From Mytilus californianus (Eukaryota; Mollusca; Bivalvia; Mytilida; Mytilidae): DNA of 64,000 nucleotides. A model generated the notes under the pieces. The model was not told the origin of the DNA. It was given only the letters and a program-made list of their open reading frames with translations, and ran no database searches. Each line of letters opens with the position of its first letter. Within the stretch, counting starts at the first letter, position 1. The position numbers and the translations under genes were made by a program. The stretch spans positions 16,393,001 through 16,457,000 of the forward strand of contig NW_026262690.1 of the NCBI RefSeq assembly GCF_021869535.1, in the 5' to 3' direction. Positions 37,046 to 48,488 of the stretch are shown one piece after another.

Positions 37046-38700
37046 TTAAGGTCAAATCAAAGGATCATATTACGTCAGGCAAGGTCTATCAAGATCACGT
37101 TTGACTAGAGGGTATCACATATCCAATTATATAATCATAGCAAAAGCCAAGTTAATATCATTTAGACTAATAAAAAAAACTACCATATGTGATGTCTTTA
37201 ATTTGCACATTATATTACATAGTATAATATCAAAATATAATCAGTAATCATTTATTTATTCCACTGAGAACAAAAACAGTGAATGAAGCATCAAACTAAT
37301 TTGCATATTAAATTAAGGAGACAGTAGTTTGATTAGGAAGAGACAACTTAAAGTAACAAACATAAATCAAGGGCATGAACTACAAAAGAAGCGAGTAAGC
37401 GTCTCCTGCTAAGCAAGATAACATTTTACTTTAAGAGCACGTCTTTTCAATTTGGTCCTCACACAAATGATGGTCTACGAACAGACAACTAGAAAAACTG
37501 AATTTCAATCTAATTCAGTTTCTTTAAACGATAGAATTTACATTTTCAGTACAATAACATACATTGAGACATGATAGGAACATGTAGACATCATTGTCCT
37601 TTGTTTATTTGGTGGAAAGTCGTCTCATTGGCAATCATACCTTTATATTTATAAAACTAGCGCCAATAAAAGTTGTGAAAATTTTGCACAACACAAGATC
37701 AAAAGATATACATCAAAGAATACACAAAATAATAGGGATGAGAGGAACTAGTGGTATGCACCATGACATGTTACAATCCAACGTTGAGTCGTGTTGATAG
37801 ACACCATTGAAACTACGACAAATAGAATATTTCGCGCGTCACCAGTAAATAAAAGTCGAATGAATTTTACCCTAAAAAATACTTGACTTAGAAGCTGATT
37901 GTTCATAGAATTTTCCGATAAGGTATACCTATGAAATTTCATATTAACTTAAATATGCTCTGCATAAACAGGAAAATACAATTATCCCATGTGTATTATT
38001 TATTTGCAATTTTCTATGTGAACGACTATTATATTATACAAACTTTAAAACAGTTACTTATTCAAGTTATATATATAAAGGAAACAGCTGTGATAGCTAC
38101 TTAAGGATAAATAACTCTTCTTTAGGCTTTTTGAAATGTTGTTAAAAGACGTTCTATAAAATTTATGTTATATGTTGTAATATCCGTTCAGTAAAGCTCT
38201 TTATTTGGTTATTGACGCATTTTGTTTTATTTATGCATATAATAATGTTAGTTTGTCATCTTTAAGTGCATGTGCAGAGATTAAATATATAAAAAATAAT
38301 GATATTGTCAATCAATTGCAGAGAAAACTGCTGTGTTGTTTAGGATTCATTCTTTAATATCATTTCAATTGGTTAATCTTCATCTTATTTTTACGTACAG
38401 CTGCAGTGTTTTTATACCTAATTACTTTTCTATTTTTTTCAGTTAAACCTAAATTTAAAACAACCACAAATAAATGTAATTTATATGTCATTACCTCCCT
38501 TGTGGTCATCTAATAAATATAAGCTGTATTTGACACGATCATTTTGCTTCAATAGATATTTTTTAAAAGGAAAGCATTTTTGAATTTCATATACATTACT
38601 GGTACAAACAATATCCAAATTAGAATACGTGGCCAGTTTCTTTAAAATAGTAGGTTTGAATTCAAATAGAAAAAATATGATATGTAAATGTGCGTTGGTT
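37046..38700. other. Non-coding stretch
   Basis: Only a tiny tail-like fragment is seen: GGAAAGTCGTCTCATTGGCAATCATACC at about 37614-37641. Nothing else recognised. Confidence 0.45.
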
Positions 38701-38704
38701 TTAA

Positions 38705-38890
38705 GTCGAAAGTAAAATCACAAAAATACTGAACTCCGAGGAAAATTCAATCGGAAAGTCCCTAATCACATGGCAAAATCAAATGACAAAACACATCAAA
38801 CGAATGGACAACAACTGTCATATTCCTGACTTGGTACAGGCATTTTCAAATGTAGAAAATGGTGGATTGAACCTGGTTGTTTAAAGTTTT
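38705..38890 (+). repeat. Dispersed repeat, CTGAACTCCGA family
   Basis: Close copy of 6955-7140: ATACTGAACTCCGAGGAAAA, TCGGAAAGTCCCTAATCAC, ATTCCTGACTTGGTACAGGC, GGTGGATTGAACCTGG. Confidence 0.75.
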
Positions 38891-39731
38891 CATTTTACTC
38901 TCAAAAGAAGTTTTGTATGACGGATTTATTTTCCTTTACTGTGACAAAATACAAACGATGGAAGAGGCACTAAAGTGATTCAAATCAGTGATCTTGGACT
39001 GTGATATTTTTAATCGTTTACAGAAGTCATGATTGTGAACCTTTATTATTTGTATTGATAACAAACAACTCTAGCATAGAATATTGGTTTAACTTCCACA
39101 ATCTCATTAAGGATACCAAGCAAGCAGTATTCCTCTGTCAACGAAATCAAGATAGGAATACAGTCATCAGAATATCACCTGGGAGATAAATACTTCATTT
39201 GCAAGTGCTTTTATCTTTTTAATTAATTTATATCAAAATAAACATAGGAACAAAAATGTATATACTGATTAAATAAGTACCTTAGCAAATAATTAGAACT
39301 ATATCAGCTAATATATTTGAAAAAAAATCTTATCTGATCCGGAGTTCAGATATACGTTTGAAACAGCAACAAAGATTTGACAATATTTGAACTATGAAAA
39401 GCACAGGTGATATTTTGACAATGTGTGAAGGTTATTCTGTGTTAATGTGTTTGACAAAAGTGCAATGCAGCTATTCTTTTGCGTGCAATCGATGGCACAA
39501 CGCAGTAGTATGAATAGTGGACAAGACTTTTCACTTAGTGATTATGAACTATAGTAGTATTAATCAGATCAGCTTATATATTTCTCGTTGGAATTTTTAT
39601 AAAGGTAGAGGCAAAAGGTACTAAATGGATAGTATGGACAATTTGCCATAACAAAAGAAAACAAACGATAAACAAATAACAGTCAACAAAACACAACATA
39701 TAAAACCAAAAATAAACAGAGCATCACGAAC
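38891..39731. other. Non-coding stretch
   Basis: Positions 39600-39730 hold a decayed RT family B tail (AGAGGCAAAAGGTACTAAATGG, AACAGTCAACAAAACACAACATA). Nothing else recognised. Confidence 0.45.
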
Positions 39732-40141
39732 TTAAGGATGTTCGCTACTCTGTTTCAAAATAACAAGCTTTTTAAAAGACTGTTATAAATGGATAGTATA
39801 CATTGTATAAATGAAGGAACTAAAAACGCAGAAAAAAAATGAAGGGTCCGTGTGCTTGTTTTCGAAATATAAGCCATTGAAAATTTGGCGGGAAATGATT
39901 CTCTCTAGACTTTTCATACATTTACATTGGCACCTTTTTTCTTTCAAAAACATTGAAAAAAAATAACAAGGATTTTATTATAAGATTTTCAAATATGGCT
40001 TTTTAAACTATATTTAATAAAATTATGAAAAGAAAAGTAGGGGTTAGTGGACAAAATTTCTTAATGGAAAAACATGGATAAAACCAGAGGATTCCGAACA
40101 TCTGACAAATTATCAAAAACAAGAAGAGTGAACATCCTCAA
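39732..40141. mobile_element. MITE with AAGGATGTTC ends
   Basis: Left end TTAAGGATGTTCGCTACTC (39732-39750). The inverse of the right end reads TTGAGGATGTTCACTCTTC (40123-40141). Interior about 370 bp with no transposase. The TTAA start parallels the MITE at 5055-5609, but the terminal sequence differs, so it is a separate family, perhaps using a related TTAA-specific transposase. Insertion disrupts the end of the tail fragment at 39.6-39.73 kb. Confidence 0.6.
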
Positions 40142-40309
40142 ACCGGCGTTTTATATAAAACAATATAATCCATTTTTTTTAAATTCACAGCGGTCTTGAT
40201 TTCGTTTTAAAGATGTGATCCATTTTCATTTCATGATATTTGTTTTGAAAATTAAATGAATTAAAGAAAGCGACCAAACTATACAAAATCAGAAATGAAA
40301 TTAAAATAA

Positions 40310-40700
40310 ACGTGTACCAAATTATAGGTCTGGTATCTTTGTTGAATTTTACTACCATTGGTTCGTAGATACTGCTGGTGGACGATACATTCCAGAGTGC
40401 ATCACCAGCCCAGTAGTCAGCACATTTGTGTTGACATAAAATATCATTGATATTTTCGTTTTCTGTAAATTTACTGTTTATAAAATGTTGAATATTCGAA
40501 ACATTAAGGTATTTCTACCCTTGTCATAGATTGCCTTTGTCACAATTAACAAAATATTTCGTTTGGTTTGTAAAACTCTTTAATTTCGTATTTGGTTTTG
40601 TTTTCTGATTGTTTTGATGAAAATCGCGTATGGCGTACCAATTATAGGCCTTTTATTTCTGGTGAGTTTTTACCATCGCTGAGTCGATGTCATTTCTAGT
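40310..40700 (+). repeat. ACGCGCGT dispersed repeat family, longest copy here
   Basis: Blocks in order: TATAGGTCTGGTATCTTTG, ACTGCTGGTGGACG, GCATCACCAGCCCAGTAGTCAGC, TTGTGTTGACATAAAATATC, CTGTAAATTTACTGTTTATAAAA, CATTAAGGTATTTCTACCC. The 40600-40660 region (GCGTATGGCGTACC) resembles the CGCGTCTGGCGTA segment in decayed form. Confidence 0.6.
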
Positions 40701-40704
40701 GCGA

Positions 40705-43700
40705 GATTCACGTCTTATATCTTTGATTAGTTCATTCAGAATTCAAGATTATTGTATTTGCCTTTCGTGTTGTTATATTAATTTATTTATGGAATAAGAA
40801 ATATATCTTGCACTATTTATATAAAAGAGAGGCAAAAGATACCAAATAGACATTCAAACTCATAAGTAATAAAATATGTCATTATTTGATCTGCTCATTA
40901 TTTTCTGGATTACATTTCATATCGAGTTTCCAGGACGATCAACATTTGTTTCTCGTAACAAATTCCCATCATGATGATAAAAATATGTCAGATTGTTATA
41001 ATTATGTATAAAAGTATACTAAAAACTTCTATGACCACTCATTACAACAGGCTCTAAATGGAAAAGCGATTGCTATATTTCTATGAACCAGTTAACCCTG
41101 GGGTTGTCATTTAACATACAGCTTTTTGACACAATAAGTATCACATTCTACTTTATTTGAAAAAACGGAATCTAAACACACACGGCTTTGGATGATAAAG
41201 ATTTTTTTCTAAGCCTACAAAACATACTGTCATCATATTACTTAATGATACCGTGAATTACAACAGACAAAATATATACGACCATGTGTTTCTCAGTGAT
41301 TTGATTTCACGAAAGTTTGTCGTATCATCTTATTCGATTTGCTATACTGTCTAAATCATTCTGCTTCTTTTCATTTTGAGACATCATAGTGCAAATTTAT
41401 AGCGTTAACTCCTCCTTTAATTGTGTACGTAAATTAAATCTAACTATTTTGCAAGTGTTAAAAAATTCAAACATCGAATACTTGATGGATAACTTATTAA
41501 ATTGATGGTCTTTTTTTACAAGGTTTTTTGAAAACAACTATAGAGGAGTCCATTATTGTCGTTTGTATAAATGTTAGTGGTATATCACAAAATACAGTTT
41601 CGAGGGTCCTTAATAGCGAGGTAATATCATTAAATTTTATAGAAAATAGACATAATCGTATTTGCTCTAATATATAAATTAATAACCCACTCGCAAGTGT
41701 CGATAACCACAAAATAAATGAAATTGATATCCCATAAATATTGAATAGATGAATCCACAATTAATCATTGTAGGGGTAATTTGCGATCTAGAGAAAAACA
41801 AAGTGGGAAGACAACACAACTAAACTCGCTAGTGAGGACACATACATTGTATGAAGAATGCTTGCTCTCAATTCACGAATATTGATGAAATCCTTTTATC
41901 GCGAGTTCAAAAATAATTGACAAATAGTCTATATTTGTGGCGAGTGAGAGCTTGACGTAATTGACATATTTTCCTCTAGATTTCTTGAAACAGTTTGGTT
42001 TGTTCTGTATTCCTATGTAATGGTTTAATTGAAAGGTTGGGATTTTACAGCTATTGCTCGAAATTAGCAAAACATGTTTATCTGTATCGTTTTGGTTGGT
42101 TAATTAAAAATAAAACTCGCACACATAGCTTGAAAACGTCAATATCAAAACTTTGAAACATGAAGAAAATGTGAAATATACTATGATTTTTTCTTTATTA
42201 AACAACATCACCTTTTATTCATATTACAGAACTTTAGATTTTTAAAAGAAGAGAATAACCTTCATTCGCAGTTTTTCGTACATTTACTTATCAATAAAAG
42301 GTCAGCATGTAATACTACGTTAATGTATTGACTGCAAGGCAGTTGACCTTAATCGTACATTTGGTAAACAGACAAATGCATGATTGTTTTTATAATTTTC
42401 TTTCAGTCGTACCTCAGACATGTTCTCATATGAATTACAAAGATTTTATACAATCCGTCTGGAAGACAGGAAATAATAACTCACTCAAGGAAAAATATGT
42501 ATCAATAAAGGTTTCAGATGTCAAAGACTGAAAATTGACATGAGTTACATATAATGTTTTACTTCAAAGTTGTAAAAAATTTACGAAAGGTTGAATAAAA
42601 CATGATATTGGTGACATTTTCCAACTTAATCTTTTTCTTATGAACAATTAGAGTATCCGGCGAGCTAATTTTAGAAGGATCCTGTTCACAAACATGTATT
42701 TATGATAATTGTTTCGAAAATGTAAAATAATTAGATTTATAAATGTGCAAATGTCTTTGATATGTTTTATATTTATTTATTTCAGTCCGTTTGTTTTTGT
42801 TTGGACTTGTTCCGTGTGCTACAGGAAAGGTAGTAATATTGGCTACTTTCCTTATGACACAACGACTTCGGTACTCTGCGTGTCTTAGTTTCCTTATATC
42901 ACTGCCAATAATGCACCTTTTATAGTTTGTTTCCTAAATATGACACAACCACAATGATATTTTTTTTAAATTTCTTAGTGGCGAAACACTATCTTTTATT
43001 TCGGAAAAATATCTGAATTCGTTAGTTTTCGGATATATGATTAATTTTCTTCATGACCCAGATTTTTACGAATATTTTTCTAGTTATTCCTTGTTACACG
43101 ATTATACTTTACAGGAACTGCATAAATTTAGAAAATTAGGTTAGCAATGCTCTACATGTTGGTGTCAATTTGTCGTCAGCGTTTGTATTAAAACTAATTG
43201 TATTTGATCTCAGTGCCAAAGTTGATTTCTTTATCTTCTCAAAAACACTCTAATACACATGCGTACGACTTCGGCAAAAATCAGTGAGACAAATGTTTTC
43301 AATCATGATTCTAATAAAACAATCAATGAAAATTATCTATTGGATTGACAGTTGTATAACTTGCTGCCTTTATGTTCATGTTGATTCATGAATAATAAAC
43401 ATAACGAAATGCATAACAAATAGAAGATAATGACATCATGTCATTTCAACTTTGATATGTTTATGCAATGAAATAAATGAGAAAATATGTTTCATCAATT
43501 CCTCTTATCTAGATATCATTCATTCTGTTTCGTACAAATTGTTTATATTTTTGCCATGGTCAAACTGTGGTTAAATAGGTAGGTTCAATACCCCTGTGTT
43601 TTGTTTCATTCACAGGATCAACATTAGATACATGTAGGTGTTAAAACTACTGAAATGTGATTTTACTTAGTATAGTAGAAACATATTTTCCAACATTTTA

Positions 43701-43830
43701 AAGATTTCTATATAATTTGGTAATTTGTTTAGAAATAAGTCATCATACCGTTAGAGATTCAAAGAACATACATAAAGTTTATTTTTTCTTAATAAACGAA
43801 TTCGACTTATCAATATGAAATCAATCTCCC
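40705..43830. other. Mostly unrecognised AT-rich DNA
   Basis: Apart from a possible single exon (separate entry) and a short tail-like start at 40825-40868 (GAGGCAAAAGATACCAAATAG), no gene or repeat is recognised. Confidence 0.5.
42407..42510 (+). other. Possible isolated exon
   Basis: A strong-looking acceptor (pyrimidine-rich TTTTATAATTTTCTTTCAG) is followed by about 34 open codons (CSHMNYKDFIQSVWKTGNNN ... KEKYVSIK) and then AAAG|GTTTCA, a weak donor. Residue composition is more protein-like than neighbouring open frames. No partner exon or domain was found, so this is tentative. Confidence 0.2.
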
Positions 43831-43834
43831 TAAA

Positions 43835-44040
43835 AGAGGGACGAAAGATACCAGAGGAACAGTCAAACTCATAGATCGAAAACAAACTGACAACGCCATG
43901 GCCAAATTATAAAAAGACAAACAGACAAATAATAGTACAGATGACACAACATAGAAAACTAAAGACTAAGCAACACGAACCCAACCAAAAACTGGGGGTG
44001 ATCGCAGGTGCTCCAGAAGGGTAAGCAGATCCTGCTCCAC
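43835..44040 (-). mobile_element. 3' tail of the family B element
   Basis: Tail joined to an RT body, and so the reference for solo tails elsewhere: GGGACGAAAGATACCAGAGG, ACTGACAACGCCATGGCC, CTAAAGACTAAGCAACACG, AAACTGGGGGTGATCGCAGG, CACATGTGGCACCCGTCGTG. A second close copy is at 50120-50350. Confidence 0.75.
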
Positions 44041-45700
44041 ATGTGGCACCCGTCGTGTAACTTATGTTATTACAAATCCGGTAAATAGTCTAATTCGGTA
44101 GGTCACATTCGTGAAAAGGGAAGGGTATTGTAGTTACGACATAAGGAACATATCCGTTGTCATCTGTGAAACGGTTATTCCATAACGGTCAACCAACTCG
44201 TGATGGCGTCCGTAAAATTTACGAAGGGATGATTTCAACTTCACCATTTGGAACCCTTAGTTTAATAGCTTCCTTGTGAGCAGCAATCCTCTATCAAGGA
44301 AATCATGATAGGAAATACAAGCCCGGGACTATCGTATCAATTGGGAGATATATACTCCGTATGCAGGCGCTGCTGGAATGTTGCTACATAGAAATGGAAA
44401 GTTCACAATATGGAAGCTGAAATCATCTCTTTTGTCGTAAAGTTTTGTTTTCAACCGACCCTCATTGTCAATTTCTAGATGTAAGTCAAGATATGAGGCA
44501 GACTTAACTGTATCTGAAGTATCCTTTATCTCTAGTTCGATGGGATAGATTCGATCAACATAGTCACCAAATTTTGTATTATTTAGTGAGAGAACATCAT
44601 TTATATAGCGGAAAGTAAAATTAAAAGATATTGATAACTTATTATCTTTCTTCCTAAGAAGTTCCTGTATGAAGTCAGCCTCATAATAATAAAGAAACAA
44701 GTCGGCAAGAAGAGGGGCACAATTGGTTCCCATTGGAATTCCGACAATCTGTTGAAAAACACGTCCTCCAAACGTAACAAATATGTTGTCAATCAAGAAA
44801 TCAAGCGTCTTGATACTGTCAGTTTCAGAGAATTTTTTGTTTGAATCAGAGTGATTCTTTACAAAGTAGGATTTATCCCTCCCCAAGACAAGATACTCGT
44901 ATCTACGTTCGCCATTAATGAAACAAAGTAATACCAACTCTTTCAATTTGTCTTTTAGTTTGGAATGGGGAATACTTGTGTAAAGTGTAGAAAAGTCAAA
45001 TGTTTTAATACTATTGCAAGATGAGAGAGTCTTAGATTGTATGTACTCTAAAAGATCTTTGGAATTTTTTGGTATCCACATCTGATTCACCTCACCTCTA
45101 GAATAGGCAGTTTCACAATAACTTTGGAGCCCGGCTTTGATTGCTGATACAAGAAATGATAATAATTTAGAAAGAGGTTTCGTGAAGCACTTGGAAGACC
45201 CAGCAATATACCGTTGTTTTTAAGGACACTTATGTAGTTTAGGTATCCAATACAGTGATGGAAGATCCAGTTCTTCATCTTTGGTTGAAATTCCAAAGGA
45301 ACATAGAACAGACCTATGAATATCCAGGATTTTCTCATTGGTAAGTGTCGTGAGGGTATATGTTGAGTTTCCAAGTGAATTGTCAATATCTAATTCATTT
45401 ATCAAGCAGTTTATGTAATGATATTTACACACAAAAACGATATTGTTTGGGGCTTTATCTGCGGGGACAACAACATATTTTTCATGGAGGTAGGACAAGT
45501 GTTTTGCAACATTTGGGTCTTTAAAAACTGACGTAGCGTGGGTATTGATAGGCCCATTAATTAACACAAATAGTGACCGATATCCTTTTATGACCTTAGT
45601 ATATGAGGCGTTTGGTGTAAAATATTTTCTGTAGAAATTGTCCTGTATTCTTTATTTGACATAAGTCCTACATAAAACCAAACATTTGCATTACCAAAAA
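44041..45700 (-). pseudogene. Penelope-like RT, family B, most complete copy
   Basis: Minus-strand RT. From the N-end: FYRKYFTPNASY, YRSLFVLINGP, NVAKHLSYLHEKYVVVPADK (the PADK block), LDLPSLYWIPKLHKCP (the lP-K-lHK block typical of PLE-type RTs), a frameshift near 45220, then TFDFSTLYTSIPHSKLKDKL, FLIDNIFVTFGGRVFQQ, GIPMGTNCAPLLADLFLYYY, FRYINDVLSLNN, YLDLHLEIDNEGRLKTKLYD and AYGVYISQLIR, with a further break at 44329 before LLLTRKL-type sequence. The catalytic pair reads IND instead of the expected IDD (GAT to AAT at about 44605), so it is inactive even apart from frameshifts. The N-end stops near 45700, where a different tail begins. Confidence 0.85.
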
Positions 45701-45706
45701 TCTCAA

Positions 45707-45775
45707 ATAGATATAAGAAGATGTGGTATGAGTGCCAATGAGACAACCCTCCATCCAAGTCAAAATTGAACTGAA
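45707..45775 (-). repeat. Short A2-type tail fragment
   Basis: TAGATATAAGAAGATGTGGTATGAGTGCCAATGAGAC then CCTCCATCCAAGTCAAAATTG. Only the outermost 65-70 bases of the tail are present, the shortest such copy here. Confidence 0.75.
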
Positions 45776-45884
45776 TTGATGTATAAATACGCAGAAATGT
45801 TGGGTACGTAGTGACCAAAAATTACCATATTTATCTAAAAATAAATTTTACCTTAGGGCAAGGGTAGAAATTCGGTGGCATATC

Positions 45885-45985
45885 TCATTTGAGGATGTCA
45901 CAATCGAGGAAAAAAGGATGGGATTGTTGTAACGACAATTGGAACTTATCCATAGTCATCTGTGACACAGCCGTGAGATACGCAT
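45885..45985 (-). repeat. RT family B subfamily tail fragment
   Basis: GATGTCACAATCGAGGAAAA, ACGACAATTGGAACTTATCC, TAGTCATCTGTGACACAG match 28730-28810, the 3' side of the RT fragment at 28.7-29.0 kb. Confidence 0.6.
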
Positions 45986-46344
45986 ACGGCATTTTAATTT
46001 CTATCCTTCATGGTAACTTGGTTTAATACAAGCAGTTAAAATATTGCCTAGGAAGCCTCGCGCTTCATTATAACACATATTGTTGTCTTCAATGTCACTT
46101 CCTGATGAAAGTATTTGTGCAAGCAGAAAACATTTTTCTTACCAGCTGACCAGAAGGTTAAAGTTAGCGATTCGTGGCAAAATCGAAAAATGACGAAAAG
46201 ACAAACAGCATACAAAACATGGATATAATAACAACTAGACCTTTACTCGTGATGCAATTAATGTTTCAGTTGGTACCATGCAGCATTCTTCCAAGAGTGT
46301 GCAATTACTTTTATCTCATGAATGTTATCAGACAATTGTGGAGT

Positions 46345-46565
46345 TTTGTGTGCTTACTCTTCCGGACCACCTGAGATCATCCCCGGTTTTTGGTGGGCCT
46401 CGTGTTGCTCAGCGTTTAGTTTTCTATGTTTTCCATTGCGTTACGAAAATGTAGAATAATTGCCAATTGGACAACTCTCCACCAGAGACAAAATGACAGA
46501 ATTTAACAACTATAGGTCACCGTTCAGCCTTCAACAGTGAGCAAAACCCATACCGTATAGTCAGC
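46345..46565. repeat. Two adjacent retroelement-tail fragments
   Basis: 46345-46430 is an inverse family B tail (TTGTGTGCTTACTCTTCC, GGTTTTTGGTGGGCC, TGTTGCTCAGCG). 46440-46565 is a tail in the other direction (GCCAATTGGACAACTCTCCACC, AACTATAGGTCACCG, CCTTCAACAGTGAG, CCGTATAGTCAGCTATG). They abut head to head with no gap of note. Confidence 0.6.
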
Positions 46566-46684
46566 TATGAATGTTCTAATTAGAATTATTTTTTTCAGTG
46601 TATAATTTTTCAAAACTCACTTGCGTCATTAAACATGAATTCTTATGGTATTTAAAATATTAGTGAAATATTATATTTCTAAAT

Positions 46685-47110
46685 AGTATTGTATATTTAC
46701 ATCAAAGCACAGATAACTTTTTTCAAAACAATTTTTGATCTTTTGTTTTCTTGTGATGGCTTTACATATATAATCATTTGTCGCTTTTATGAAATCTTCT
46801 GTAGGTTATCCGGTCTATTTTCAATGCATATCATTAAATACATCAAACAAATCAACTACCAAACAGAAAAAAATGTAGAAAATAGAAACGGCATAATCTT
46901 CCACATTCAATTATTGGAGTAATTTAGTTCCTTTTATTGGAGTAGATTCTTACAATGATCTATACCGACAGTGATTATAAAGAGAACAACGATAGAAATA
47001 ATCAATCAGTAATAAAATATTAATTAAACTGCCATGATTTTAGTAATATTATCTGCAAATGATTACCATTCGAAACTACATACTTTAAAGACGACATGAG
47101 TTGGAATAAT
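46685..47110. repeat. Diverged direct duplication, copy 1
   Basis: Aligns with about 61737-62170: AATAGTATTG, TTTTTGATCTTTTGTTT, CTTGTGATG, ATGAAAT, CATCAAACAAAT, TAATCTT, and AAGACGACATGAGTTGGA against AAGACGACAAGAGTTGGA at the end. Same orientation, about 15 kb apart, bracketing the gene relic at 48.2-59.3 kb. No coding content recognised. Confidence 0.6.
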
Positions 47111-47669
47111 TGGCTGATATTTAGAACAGCCCACATACACTACAAAATGAAAGTACGAAATTTATTTTGCTAACGTATTATAACTACAGTAAGAATAACA
47201 TTATTGACATATGCTAAAGCATATGATAAACCATTCGACTGCATAGCACTCGCTAAAATACAACTGAAAAACTTTTAGTCTATGTGCAATTTTGCGTAAT
47301 GTTAATCTTGATTAATACGATGCTTCAAATTTGAATGTTCACAGTTCGTGTTTAATTCATACAAATGCTGATTTTCATTGACTGAAACACGAAATTTAAT
47401 TCCGTCATATATTTTTATTGTGTATGAGAACAACCAGATGCCTTATAACAAGAACCCATGTTTTTAAATTTTTATCACCGCCCCCATCCCCCCCCTCCCT
47501 ATTAATTAATAAAAACATTTTTTTACAATGTTCCTGCAATCGACGTTTCTATTATGAAAAGTTTAGTTATATGGTGTAAATATTGATTTCATGTGGAATG
47601 ATACTGATTTCATCTCACTAGACTATGCCTTTCGAAGTATTGTGTTTAAAAAAAGTACAAGACAAATTC

Positions 47670-47870
47670 AAAAAGGGGAAGTCGATACAAACTGAGACGC
47701 TTTTAATCAACGGAACAAGTGAAAAACAACTGCAATCTTCCTGACTTGGTATAATCATTTTCCGAATAAAATGGTTGGTTAAACCTGGTTTTTTAGCTAG
47801 CTTAACCTCCCACTTGTATTACAGTCGATTATAGTTCCGTTATATGACAAAATTGGGGGAGTAACCCAAA
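47670..47870 (+). repeat. Dispersed repeat, CTGAACTCCGA family, 3' part
   Basis: CTTCCTGACTTGGTATAATC, TTGGTTAAACCTGG, CTTAACCTCCCACTTGTATTACAG, TTCCGTTATATGAC. Same order as 7080-7195. Confidence 0.65.
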
Positions 47871-48176
47871 CAGACCCAGCGGCAAAAACTGTGTAAACAA
47901 ACATCACAGACAAACAGACTAAAAATATCAAACAAACATACAAATCAAAAACAAAGACGCCAAAGGTGTAATAGATAGTAAATTTGACAATGGCGTCATC
48001 AAAAAAAGTTTTTGTCGTTGATAGTACATACCGTATGCAAAAACTCTTTGTTTCCAAATTGCACCTCAGGACCCACGTACACCAGGAATGTCCAAAGTTA
48101 GAGTAAAAAAACCGGATGGCGGGATACATAAATACCGAGTCACGTAAAACATCATACGACCAAAAGAAACAATAGC
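47871..48176. other. Upstream region of the gene relic
   Basis: No TATA box or other core promoter element could be assigned. The sequence is less biased than most of the window. Minus-strand open frame 47797-48186 has no recognisable motif. Confidence 0.4.
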
Positions 48177-48488
48177 ATGACGACAAAAAACGGGGAAACT
48201 AAAGTCAGGTCTTACTATTATTGGCTATATGACGTCAATGTTAACATGAAGTTCGGAATTCAATTTTGTGAACCCATCCAAGCAGTATTCATTGACGAGG
48301 ATTGCTGTTTATATGAATTAAGACAAATGATTGTTGAAGATGGATTAAAAGTGCCGGATTATTTCAATTTTGTGTCAAAGCAAGGACGAATTATTTCAAG
48401 AAAGCAAGAAAAACGCTTAAAGGTCATGTCTGTCAGTGACAGTGAAAAAATAAAAGTTGTGGTGTCCGTTGGTATACTGATCAAATAA
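48177..48488 (+). CDS. First exon of the relic; hypothetical 103-aa open frame
   Basis: Open from ATG at 48177 to TAA at 48486; as an exon it would end at 48471 with donor G|GTATAC. The product starts with a Tyr/Trp-rich segment (VRSYYYWLYDVN) followed by AVFIDEDCCLYELRQMIVED, a Pro-Asp-Tyr turn, NFVSKQGRIISRKQEKRLKV and a Val-rich strand. The alternation of short beta-like strands with one helix (LYELRQMI) is reminiscent of a ubiquitin-like beta-grasp fold, but that is inference from pattern only. Balanced composition, charged residues and no repeats set it apart from the random frames around. No frameshift is seen in this exon. It could alternatively be a stand-alone small gene. Confidence 0.5.
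   Translation: MTTKNGETKVRSYYYWLYDVNVNMKFGIQFCEPIQAVFIDEDCCLYELRQMIVEDGLKVPDYFNFVSKQGRIISRKQEKRLKVMSVSDSEKIKVVVSVGILIK

Noticed and set aside
36810..37049. 79-codon plus-strand frame starting near a Cys/Phe-rich segment, as a secreted peptide
   Set aside because: It coincides with a decayed family B retroelement tail; similar Phe/Cys-rich frames arise in every inverse copy (for example 33920-34191 and 24819-25055).
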